Positions 12,401 through 22,600 of a stretch of 64,000 nt of DNA are shown piece by piece (within the stretch, counting starts at the first letter, position 1; each line of letters begins with the position of its first letter). The notes under the pieces are model-generated. The model searched no databases. It was not told the origin of the DNA and saw only the letters and a list, made by a program, of their open reading frames with translations. A program made the translations under genes and the position numbers. The stretch covers positions 24,384,001 to 24,448,000 of the forward strand of contig JBAIAC010000007.1 of assembly GCA_037349315.1 (NCBI GenBank), written 5' to 3'. The stretch comes from Chelydra serpentina (lineage: Eukaryota; Chordata; Testudines; Chelydridae).

Positions 12401-14897
12401 GTAAAAGGACAATTATCGGTGAATTTTGTGCTGATGAAAGGTGTTAGATTGATAGCCCAAAAATGAAGTCATCTGTCACTAACCGAACAGGTACAACCCA
12501 CAGTTGAAGTGTGAGTTTCCCCACATTCCCTTGCTGAAGTGGCTCAATGCCAACTTGGAGGGGTTTATCTTTATGGATGAGAGAGAGGGGAAATGTTATT
12601 GCTTGAAGACTATCAACTGTTTCACCCTTGTGATAGGCTCAGCTGTACCAACTAACTGGAAATGTGCGAGACACAATTGATGGTCATTGGGCAACAATTT
12701 GAAAATCAGTGGCTTGGTATCTCTCTGGATGTGCCATTAAAGAAGGGCAGCCACCAAGGCAGGAACAGGTGCCACTGTTCATCAGCAAAGGGTCTAAGAA
12801 GATTCTTGGTATCTAATTGTAGTGCTGCTTCTTTGAGAACTTGCAGCTGTGTATTTCACTTAGATGTGTGCACACCCAGTGCACTGGAGCCAGAGAATTT
12901 TGCCCAAGGCTCCTCGGTATCGAGGTCTGGATCTTCCTCCTCTCACTATCCATTGTCTGGTCCATGTTGGGGACTGTTTATGGAGTGGTACAGGCACCAA
13001 GATTGGCATTCATCTTGCAGTCAGAACAGGGGCCCCGGTAAAGTGCCTACTGGCCACCAATACCCTATCCTTATCAGTCACTTCCATAGACTCTGTGGGA
13101 CATTCCTTAGTCACAGAGGTCACACTTATCAGCTCATTCTAAGATGAGGTTGCTGGGCAGATTGGTGGCAGGAATTGTCGACCCACCGCAAGTTCAAGCA
13201 CCAGTGAGCCTTCCCCATGCTGAACTCCTAGAGCTGTCCCTCCCAGCTCCACCAGTCTAGGAACGGGAGCCAGCCTTAGTGCAGTTAGCTGCTGCCTCTT
13301 CGTCCCTGGACAAGTCAGCAACGCCTGGCTCATCCTCTTCTCCAATACCCGAGAATTTCAAGGCCTACCAGGACCTTTTGCAGTGCGTGGCTGCTTCCCT
13401 GGGCGTTCAGGCAGATTTCCTGCAGGAGAACACCCATAAGTTAGTGGATATTCTGCAGCTGTCTGCTCCTGGGAGAGTAGCCGTCCCTGTCTACGATGGG
13501 CTCCTAGAGCCTGCAAAGGTTCTGTAGAGCATGCTAGCATTAGTACTGCCTACCGTGAAGCACATGGAGAAATGCTGTGTCCATCCTGTTGCAGAGGCTT
13601 TTGATGGCTTTTACTCCCATTTGGCCCCAAATTCCATAGTCATAGCTGCAGTGAACGATAGAGCCTGACAAGGCAGGTTAAAGTCCTATCCTAAGAACAA
13701 GGACTCCAAAAGGATGGATTTAATGGGCAGGAAGATTTACACCTCCTTCCTGCAAATATTGATTGCAAACCAACAGGCAGTGTTGTCCAAGTACGACTTT
13801 GTAAATTGGACAGAGGAATTTTGGGCATTTATCAATGGAGGCTGTTCAATAGCCAAGACTTGTTGCAATCTGCACTGAACATTGTGAACACTTCAGCCAA
13901 AGTTATGACTTCTGTGGTGACCATCAGAAGGGCGTCCTGGTTGCAGAATTCAGGCATTGCTCCTGACGTGCAGCAGGCCACAGATGATTTGCCCTTCGGT
14001 GGCCTGGTGTTGTTTTCGGACAAAATGGACAAGACCCTGCACTCCGTCATGAATTCTAGGGCCATCCTATATTCCTTGGGGATGTATATTCCGGTAGCGC
14101 AGAGGTGCCACTTCAGTGGCCAACAGCAGCATCAATACCATCCACAGTGAACCTTTTGGGCAGAACTTTTCCTCCCTTGAGACAGCTGGCTTACCCCAGA
14201 AAGATCCCAAAGGAGGAGGCAGTCAGGTCCAGGGTCTGTGCAGTCAACACACCTTCTCTTGGTCCCCATTTTGACACTTTGGTCTAGAGCAGTGGCCAGT
14301 CATCAATTCCTTTGCCCCACCTTTGTTCAGGGATAGGCTAACTCAGTTTTAAGGATGCTTGGGGCTAATTACAGTTGATAGCTGGGTCCTAAGCACTGTC
14401 AGATCGGGCTATGCAATCCATTCCTCTGCGCTCCTCTCCTCCTCCCGGTCCATCTTCAGGGACCCCTCTCCCAAGATACTGGTCCTTGACCAGGTCCACT
14501 CTTTACTGGTCATGGGAATGGTGGCGGAAGTTCCTTCAGAACACTGGGGTCAGGGTTTCTGTTCCCAGTGCTCCCTGGTTCCCAAGTCCAAGTGAGAGGT
14601 AAAACCTATTCTCAACCTCTGCAGTCTCCACAAATATATCAGATACATGAAGTTCAGTATGGTCACCCTATCAACTAACCTCCCCTGTATTGACTCAGAA
14701 TGACTGGTTTGCTGCTCTGGACCTTCAGGATACTTGCTTCCACGTGGCAATTCTGCCAAGCCACAGAAGACATCTCCAGTTCATTGTGATGAATGGTTAT
14801 TTTCAGTACACAGTCCTTCCCTTCCGTCTATCTTCTGCCCTCTGGGTTTTTATCAAATGTATTCTTATGGTGATGGCGTACCTCAGGATGAAGGGAA

Positions 14898-14910
14898 TCC
14901 ATTTCTTCCT
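14898..14910. repeat. Left target-site duplication of the fold-back insertion
   Basis: The 13-bp word tccatttcttcct is repeated exactly at 15104-15116 and brackets the 193-bp insertion inside the DIRS reverse transcriptase. Confidence 0.85.
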
Positions 14911-15103
14911 AAGTATCAGAGGGGTAGCCATGTTAGTCTGGATCTGCAGAAGCGACAAAGGGTCCTGTGGCACCTTATAGACTAACAGAGGTATTGAAGC
15001 ATGTCCACTGCTTGCATCCGAAGAAGTGGGTATTGACCCACGAAAGCTTATGCTTCAATACCTCTGTTAGTCTATAAGGTGCCACAGGACCCTTTGTCGC
15101 TTC
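14911..15103. mobile_element. Fold-back insertion built from two inverted copies of one short interspersed repeat
   Basis: A forward copy starts gaggggtagccatgttagtc and runs to gaggtattgaagcat (about 15000). The reverse complement of a longer copy of the same repeat abuts it. The arms from agaagcgacaaagggtcctg to attgaagca are identical in inverted orientation over about 54 bp. The extra section in the second copy contains cgaagaagtgggtattgacc and cacgaaagctt, the usual continuation of this repeat as I remember it in turtles. The exact 13-bp flanking duplication shows it arrived as a single unit. Confidence 0.8.
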
Positions 15104-15140
15104 TCCATTTCTTCCTGTATCTGGACAACTAGCTACTCAT

Positions 15141-15336
15141 GCCAGGTCTACACTACAGACCTATATTGGTATAACTACTTCACTTGGGTATGAAAGATCC
15201 GTAGTTAATACGCCTCTTGGGGAGGCATATTAACTACACCAGCCGGAGAGCTGCTCCTATAGGCATAGGAGAGTCTTCACTTAAATGCTTAGAGTGGCGC
15301 AGTTGCACCAATGTAGCATTTTAAGTGAAGACCTGC
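15141..15336. mobile_element. MITE-like insertion (gtctacact...gtgaagac ends)
   Basis: Left end gccaggtctacacta and right end taagtgaagacctgc form imperfect inverted termini. Internal words ggtataactact and gagagctgctcc fit a common reptile non-autonomous Harbinger-like family. DIRS reverse-transcriptase sequence resumes directly to the right, so it is an insertion within copy A. No autonomous coding region is present. Confidence 0.6.
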
Positions 15337-16750
15337 CCTCCAAACAGGTCCAGGGAAAAGAAGTCCTTTATCATGTACACATTACATTGTGCTTACTTGA
15401 CCATCTGGGTCTCATCCTAAACACTGGAAAGTCAACGTTGGTCCCCACTCAGAAAATCAAATTCATTGGGGTGCTGATAGACTCTACAAGTTTGAGTGTG
15501 TTTCTGCTGACCATCCGTTTCCAGACAATTTACCACCTTTGTCTCAGTCTATAGTCTTAACCTTCCACAACAGTTTGCATGTGCCTGTGGCTCTTAGGCC
15601 ACATGTCCACTTGCACACAGGTGGTTCATTTGCAAAGTTGCACCTTTGTCTTCAAATATGGCTCAGGACTGTTTAACATCCAACCCTTCATCCTCTGGAC
15701 AGGTTGGTCTGCCTTCCTCCGTTGATCCTGGACTCCTTGCAATGGTGGACGGTTCAGAGGACTGTATGTTAAGGCGTGCCCTTCGCGCCAGCCCTTACCA
15801 ACCAGGACTGTTGTCATCAACACCTCCCTGGTAGGTTAGGGAGCACATCTGGAGTCGCTGAATGTTCACAGCCTGTGATTGGAGCAGGAAGTGCAACTTC
15901 CTGGAGTTTCAGGCCATCTGAAATGCCCGTCTCACTTTCCTAGACCTCATCAAGGGTTCAGTAGTTCACATACTTACCATCAATACCACTGTGATATATT
16001 ATGTGAACAGGCAAAGGGGAGCACACTTCAGCGTGCTCTGACAAGAGGTGATCAGGTTGTGGCAGTTCTGCATCAACGAGAGTATCAATCTGATAGCCGA
16101 TCACTTGTCGTGGATCCAGATCAGCTTGTGGACAATCTCAGGAATTTTACCCTGGACCATGAGTGGTCTCTGAAGCTCAGTGTTCTGAGAGTCCTCTGCA
16201 GCGTGAGGCATCCTGACAATTGACCTGTTCACTACAAGGGACAATAGGAAATGCCATCTGTTCTGTTCTCAAGGGGGCCCCAGTCTAGGTTCCCTGACTG
16301 ACTCCTTCCACCTCAGCTGGCAATCAGTTCCCTGTATGATTTTCCTCCAATCCTGATCATTCCGCAAGTCATCCTCAAGCTGAAAGCAGATCAGGCCAAG
16401 CTCATCCACGTTGCCCCAGCATGGCCGTGGCAGTGCTGGTTTTCCAACCTTCTTGCACTAACAATTCAGCCTCTCCTATCCCTTCCTCTCCATCCTTACC
16501 TGCTTACTCAGTATCATGGTCATACTTTATATCCCACGCTCCACTCCCTGCATCTCACAGCGGGGCTGCTCTGTGGTTGAATGAGGAGGAAGAGCAATGT
16601 TCAGCAGCTGTTTGACAGGTCCTACTCAGTAAGATAAAACTCTCTACCAGGGTGGCCTATTGGGCAAAGTGGAGGCGTTTTTCAATATGGTCATTGGCCC
16701 GTGGAGTTCAGACGACGCTGGCTGGTATCCAAGACCTCTTGGGAGTGCAG

Positions 16751-17004
16751 AGCCAGTGCTTGGGTCAGGGGCAGTGCGTGGAGCCCCGTGGCCCCCCTGC
16801 TTAGGAGCCGGCCTGCTGCTGGCCGCTTGTGGGGCGCAATGTGGTGTCAGAACAGGTAGAGACTAGCCTGCCTTAGCCAGGCAGCGCTGCTGACAGGACT
16901 TTTAACGGCCTGGTCAATGGTGATGACCAGAGCCACCGTGACCCCAGTGCCTTACATTGTGTGACCCAGTACTGGATCATGACCTGCAGTTTGAAAAGCA
17001 CTGG
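16751..17004. mobile_element. hAT-like non-autonomous element remnant
   Basis: The left side starts ccagtgcttgggtcaggggc. The right side ends gcagtttgaaaagcactgg, whose reverse complement begins ccagtgcttttcaaactgc, a typical hAT terminal sequence. The interior is GC-rich. No convincing 8-bp duplication was found. Confidence 0.5.
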
Positions 17005-17790
17005 TCTAAGGCACTGCTGAACATCAGTAGTCAGTCTCCTTTACTCTGTGCTGGGAGATGTGTGAAAAAACACTTTGGCATGGGAACAAGCTGGCAAAAT
17101 ATCGGGGGGCAGGGAAACTGGCTATTTGAAAAGCAGTGTAAAACAGAATGATGAAACTACAACTGGCAGAGGGATAATTATGCATCATGGTTGTGGCTTT
17201 ATTCTGAAACGACTGTTGCAACTTAGATGCATCAGAGAGCATTAGCAGCAAAGAAACCTATAGCATTATAGTTATAGGAGCTCTAGCCATGAACCAGGAC
17301 CCAATTGTACTAGGTGCTCTAAAAACACAGAACAAAAAAGACTGTTCTGACCCAAACAGCTTACAATCTTGTCATCAGTTCTTGAATGATTTAGTTAAGT
17401 TTAAAATTGACACAGTTAATACAATCCACAAACTAACAAAATTGTCTGAATTGTAGAGTAATACATGTTTTTAAAACTGCCCATTTTATGAGGAGCTAGA
17501 AGACCAGTTAAGTGTTTAGGGATATTTCTGTCATTGTGTGTACCTTACACTCCTTTTTAACTAACAATTCTGTCCCAGTTAGACATGAGTATCTAAAGGG
17601 GCCATAGCATGTTATATAACAAGGTTTGGGATGGAAAAATGATCTTGCTCAGTGGTTCTCATACATTTTCATTCCGATTTTCATGGAAAACTTAAAAATG
17701 AAACACTTTCCAAACAAAGAAATTGTGAGGGGATATGGGTCCATAAGATCTCTCATACAAAGTGGGCCACAGGATGAAGATGATTTATAG
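17005..17790. other. Intergenic sequence with a MIR-like SINE tail at about 17286-17385
   Basis: The stretch 17286-17385 (gaaccaggacccaattgtac, then aaacacagaacaaaaaagac) resembles the tail of a widespread amniote SINE in reverse orientation. The rest is not recognised. Confidence 0.45.
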
Positions 17791-18085
17791 ATCCCATGGC
17801 CAAAAGAGACCATTGCAATCATCTAGTTAGATCTCCTGTATAACAAGCCCTAGAATGTCCCCCAAATAATTCCTGGAGCATATCGTTTAGAAAAACATCC
17901 AATCTTGATTTTAAAATTGTCAGTAATGGAGACTCCACTATGACCCTTAGTAAATTATTCCAATGGTTAATTACTCCTAGTTAAAATTTTATGCCTTATT
18001 TCTGGTCTGAATTTGTCTAACTTCACCTTCCAGCTGTTGGATTGTGTTATACCTTTCTCTTCTAGATTGAAGAGCCCACTATTAA
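17790..18085 (-). mobile_element. CR1 LINE 3' fragment
   Basis: On the + strand it reads as the reverse complement of a CR1 3' region: aagagaccattgcaatcatc, aaataattcctggagcatat, gaaaaacatccaatcttgat, gactccactatgaccctt. A closely similar fragment is present at 32936-33075. It is 5' truncated, as usual for CR1. Confidence 0.75.
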
Positions 18086-18144
18086 ATAGATGATGATGAT
18101 GAAGAAAACAGTTCTGCCCTACATTTCTATCTAGCCTAAAGTAG

Positions 18145-19735
18145 GGACAAAGCTATGATTTTTCTTGTAGCTCCCTACTGGCCATGGCAGTTTTGGGTGA
18201 CAAACTTGTTACAGATGTCTGTTCAGTTTCTGATCCAGTTCCCAGACTGCCCGGACCTGATTTTCACAGCACCACGATCACCAAATGCTCTATCCAGACC
18301 CAAAGTCAAGTCACTGCATCTGTTGATGAGGCTGTTGTTGGCTTCCCTACAAGTCCAAGAAATCCAGGCAGGAAAACATCTGTCAGTAAAATATATTCTT
18401 GTTCTTGGTATGGGTAGTCCAACATATTCTGGACTCTTGATACCAAAGAATGTTGACTACTAATTGCATTTGAAGCAGGCTGTCTTTTCACTCAGCTCAA
18501 TTTAGATCCATCTTGCTACAATTTCAATTTGCCATCAGCCCGGGTGGTAGTGTTTGGTCTTTTTCTCATCTAGCAGTATCAAAGTTTCACAGGAACTATT
18601 ACGTATTTACCCACTGTGACGGCAGAGAACCTACTCCTGCCTCGGACATCAATTTACTCCTCCTGATGCTGGTGGAGCCCCCATTTGAATCTCTCTGCCA
18701 TTTCTTTACCCCACCTCATTCTGAAAACTGTCTTCCTATGGGCTATTATTTTGGCCAGAAGAGTAAATGAGCTTCAGATTCTTTTGTGTCCAAACTCCTA
18801 TATGAGACATTCCATAGGGACAAGGTTTTTCTAAGACCCCATCCAAATTTAATTCCTAACATGGTCTCAGAATTTCATCTAAACCAGTCATTCAGCCTGC
18901 CTGTCGTCTTCCTGAAGCCACACTCAGCACTGGGGAAAAAAGACATTACACGCACTAGATGTATCCAGGACTTTATTTTATTACATTGACAGGACTAAGC
19001 CATTCAGTCTGTTGTCTGACCATGACATCAGGGTGGCTATATTACACACACTAGATGTCTCCTAAACGTTTCCTCTCTCTTGTGGAAAGATCTAAGGGAT
19101 CAACAATATCAGCCCAGAGATTCTTCAAGTGAGTCTCAACATTGCCTAATGCAGTTCATCAGATCTGCAACATGACCCCGTCAGATAGCATTCGTGCGCA
19201 CATACCATGAGGTCAATCTCTTCATCCGTCGCCTTCTTCAAGAATGTCCATATCTTAAAAATTTGTAGAGCGGTGACATGGTTGTCAGTCCAAACCTTCG
19301 CAGAACATTGTGATCACTGGGGACTCTGCCTCTGATGCCATCTTCGATTCCATGGTATAGTCATCTGTAACTGACCCGACTCCAAATCCCCAGTCCCCCA
19401 GTACGGATACTTCTCAGGAGTCACCTACAGTGGACCACTCATAGGGACACTACTCGAAGAAGAAGTTACCATGTGCAGTAACTATGGTTTTTTGAAATGT
19501 GTCCCCCTAGGGGTGCTCCACAACCCACCCACCTCCCCTCTACTTTGGAGTTCTTGTCTGCAGTAGAGACGGAACTGAGGGGGTTCACCTGTGTGCTCCG
19601 GCTAGCCTCGTGGCAGGGCACGAGGAGAGGCAGTGCATGTGCGGGTCTAACTGCTACCAAAGTTCTCTGATCTCCCTTGGGTGGGGGGACTATTGTTACT
19701 GCACAAGGTGAGTAACTTCTTCAGGATCACATCAG
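18145..19735 (+). mobile_element. DIRS-type retrotransposon, 3' half (copy B)
   Basis: It begins at the end of the RNase H domain (VAPYWPWQFW at 18167-18196), the same point reached by copy A at 16410. It continues through the tyrosine-recombinase region, with VFLRPHPNLIPNMVSEF at about 18820-18880. Many stops and shifts are present. The 3' end carries an inverted repeat: agttaccatgtgcagtaact at 19463-19482 matches the reverse complement of the segment at 19692-19727. This fits the split terminal repeats known for DIRS elements. It is diverged from copy A, so the two are separate insertions or subfamilies. Inactive. Confidence 0.75.
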
Positions 19736-20697
19736 CTCCAGGTAAATTTTTTTCCATATAAAAATTGCCATACATGAGAACCCCTAAAAGTATTTTCCTG
19801 CTAGCACTAAGAACACTCTAAAAAGCATAGTCTTTGCTTTCTTATAAACCAACCCAAAGCTTGGGGAATTAAAGTGAAGTGGTGACAAAGTAACATCACT
19901 CCTATTTTCTGTAGTTCTAAAGCCAAAACAGTCAAGTTTGTCAACTTAAGCTGCAGCAATCTATGAACTAAAATCTGCCCTCACATGTATGCACAGCACT
20001 ACATTTAATTTCAGTTAGAGTTGTATGCATACAAGAGAGTAGAATTTGGCCGTGTGTGTGAACAATAACCAACTTTTGGAAGTCTTTTGGAACAGAGCTA
20101 ACAGTCACAAAGTATTATCATTTAACAATCCTAGAACAACTTGCATTGAAGCCTAGGAGCAAGTTCCTGAAAATAAATGTCATTAGCCCTGCGTGTACAT
20201 TGAAAAGGTGTGAATTAGTGGCCCTTTCAGTTGTAGTTTTTTATTAGCCTGTAACTGTTTCTCATATAAAGCAGTCAGTTCCCATGATAAAATACTGTGG
20301 TGGATGTAGGAAGAGGAGAAGAACCTGTCATTAATTATGAATTGATTCCAGTTGTATCACAGAACAGTCACTTCATTTCTGGTATAGGGCAGCTGTTATT
20401 GTGGAGCTCGTGTGGTGGTCTTCAGCTCAGCTTTCAACCCTGTTTAAGAGCGATTTACATTAATCCGCTATCTTCTCTGTCGGATGACTGGTGTACATTT
20501 GGTGGAATTGCCTGAGACATACATTGGAGTCATGGATTTGATTTGGGGTAAGTGGGAGCAGCATGGAATATGTGCCAGTTTCCTCTGGGAACCTTTTATG
20601 CTTCCCTTAAGGTTCCTCTTCAAGAAGTGTTCAGGGATACACTTTATGTATGTGCTGTGCTGACCAGCATGGCTTGAAAGCAGGCCAAGCTACACAT
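19736..20697. other. Intergenic sequence, nothing recognised
   Basis: No coding, repeat or RNA signature was identified. A 72-codon open frame at 20297-20515 has no domain. Confidence 0.5.
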
Positions 20698-20700
20698 TTA

Positions 20701-20896
20701 AGGCTCGTCTACCCTGGCAATGTAATGTGCCTTGTGTGATCACGGTGCAGCACTGGGAGACGGCTCTATTAGCTACCAGTGCACTGTCTACTCTGGAGCT
20801 TTACAGCACTGAAACTTGCTGTGCCCAAGGGGGTGTTTTTTCACATCCCTGAGCGAGAAAGTTGTAGCTCTGTAGATTGCCAGCGTAGACAAGCCC
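20701..20896. mobile_element. Harbinger-like MITE with TTA duplication
   Basis: The left end aggctcgtctaccctggcaa and right end ttgccagcgtagacaagccc form inverted termini. TTA flanks both sides (20698-20700 and 20897-20899), matching the 3-bp TWA target of PIF/Harbinger elements. It is 196 bp and non-coding. Confidence 0.75.
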
Positions 20897-21044
20897 TTAG
20901 TGGTGCCCCCTAAAAGCAGGATTTACTGCCTCCCTTACATGCTTGCCTTTGGCACTGTTTGTATCCACATCAATGACTGCTTTGGGCAAGGATGAGGGAA
21001 GTCAGTTTGTAGGCTGCCTAGCCTGCCTCTTTTCTGCCAGGTCC

Positions 21045-21350
21045 TTTGGGGCAGGGCCGGTGCAAACACTAGACGGCCGCCTAGGGCGCCAAGTGGTTGG
21101 GGGCACGAAAAAGTGGTGACCCCACCTCTGCTGCCAAGAGCCCTGTGGATACTTCGGGAGGGGACTGGAGGCCGCGCCCAGGAAGTCAGCTTGGAGGGTG
21201 AAGTGGTGGACGAGGAGGTCGAGTTGAAGGAGGATGTGGGATAGGCGCCAGGCTTGTCTGGTGAGCCAGGACCTCTCTTGGCTCTGGAGGGGTCTAGCCA
21301 GTCCCAGCAGTCTGGCTCTAGTGTGTGTGAAGCAAGGGTGTAGAACTCTG
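21045..21350. mobile_element. GC-rich non-autonomous transposon fragment (cctagggcgcc type)
   Basis: It starts ggggcagggccggtgcaaac and includes gacggccgcctagggcgcca, a sequence style I associate with an abundant reptile hAT-like family. The right boundary is unclear. The minus-strand 161-codon frame across it (20935-21420) has no recognisable domain. Confidence 0.45.
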
Positions 21351-21423
21351 GTAAGTACTGTTTTGTTGTTTTTTCTTCTTTTTTTCCCTGATAGTGCACA
21401 GTTACGTAAGGTAGAGACATCCT

Positions 21424-21800
21424 TTATTTTGTTAGATGGTGCACGTGGGAGAAGGGATCAAAATTAACAACACTAGGTACTGTTTGCTTCTGCTTCGCAT
21501 TCCCCTGTGTAGTTATGCTGGGGGGAGGGGGGGAAGGGGGCCTGCAGAAAAGTTTAATGCACACTGAGATCTCCCAGGAATCTTCCATAAAGAGCGCTAG
21601 GAAACTTTCCTGCAGATACTGTGCAATTCTCTGCTGAAGGTTCCTTGGCAGAGCTGCTTTGTTTCTTCCCCCATTGCAGGAAATTTTGTCGTGCCAATCA
21701 GCAGTTACTTCTTGAGGCACCAAAGTACCACACAGGCGAGCAGCATACAGACCCGGTCACACATGCAGGAGATGCACCCTTGCATCTTCAGTTACCCTCA
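21424..21800 (-). mobile_element. Unclassified repeat with conserved-looking minus-strand frame
   Basis: The minus strand encodes VPQEVTADWHDKISCNGGRN and then RNLQQRIAQYLQESF, with an amphipathic look. I remember similar text as a recurring repeat-derived frame in turtle genomes but cannot name the family or a function. The frame at 21424-21723 starts at an internal methionine and ends in low-complexity prolines, so it is a fragment. Confidence 0.35.
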
Positions 21801-22600
21801 GTAATGCGATTTCAGCTTTAATTGTCCCCACCTGTGAAAAACGATGCCAGTATTCAGAATAGTATCCCTAGCATGTACTGATCCCCTTCTGGAAACTCAG
21901 ACCCTTTGTCCCATCTTGCACAACCACCACCACCTGGGCCAAACTCACTACGTTTAGTGCTCTGGCCATGCTGCATGTTTGCCAAGGGAAAGAGAGAAAG
22001 AGGTATGTAACTTTTATGACTCAAGACTGAGTGCACCCACAATACTAACTCTGTGTATTTTCTTTTGCTTCTGGGTGTGCCCTGGAGGGCCAGCTCCTAC
22101 ACACAGATAGGAGCTTGTGGGTTTTCAGGCCAGTCTCAGTTAGTGTGTCTCAGTGGGACCCCTCTGCACTGGCTTCCTGCCCAGCTGTTCTTGCTGCTGC
22201 TCTCCCATAGGACCCACACAGACCTGCACCCACCTGTAATGTGCAGCAGTCTCAACCTGTTGCACACATGACTTTGCATCCAGTTCCTGGGGAACCCTTT
22301 CTGCACCCAGTTTCTATGCACCTCTTCATTTGCCAGGCAGCCTCTGCATCCAGCTTCTCTGCGGCTCCTGGTTAGCCACTACTCCCAAGCAGAGCTCAGT
22401 CACTTCCAACTTCAGGCCTTTTCCCCTTACCACCTTACAGCAGATCCAAAGGAGCACTTCTACTTAAAACCACATTTAAATTAATATGTTATATAAAAAC
22501 AAATTAATTTCATAAGTCTTGGGAGCCTAAGGTTGGTGCAGCAGTAGCTCCACCATTGACAGTCACACCTTCAGAAAGGGACTTCCTTTCAAAAGACCCT
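21800..22600. other. Intergenic sequence, nothing firmly recognised
   Basis: This is mixed-composition DNA with short frames on both strands (for example 22053-22271) that have no domain. It may contain the 5' part of the element described next. Confidence 0.4.

Larger units (their letters stand above)
12860..16745 (+). mobile_element. DIRS-type tyrosine-recombinase retrotransposon, degraded copy A
   Basis: The gag-like part spans about 13267-14150 and includes VDILQLSAPGRVAVPVYDGL, DLMGRKIYTS and DLPFGGLVLFSDKMD, patterns I associate with DIRS elements. The reverse transcriptase follows, with DWFAALDLQD at 14702-14731 and YLDN at 15118-15129, where YLDD is expected and a stop follows directly. 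After insertions the RT continues at about 15345 (LILNTGKSTLVPTQ). The RNase H end has VAPAWPWQCW at 16410-16439, and the start of the recombinase region runs to about 16745. The frame is broken by stops and shifts throughout. It is interrupted by a fold-back insertion (14911-15103) and a MITE (15141-15336) and is cut off by a hAT end near 16751. It is inactive; the family call is from protein patterns only. Confidence 0.75.

Noticed and set aside
14926..15104. CRISPR-like or regulatory RNA hairpin
   Set aside because: The symmetric structure is explained by two inverted copies of one interspersed repeat with a target duplication; there are no spacers and the genome is eukaryotic.
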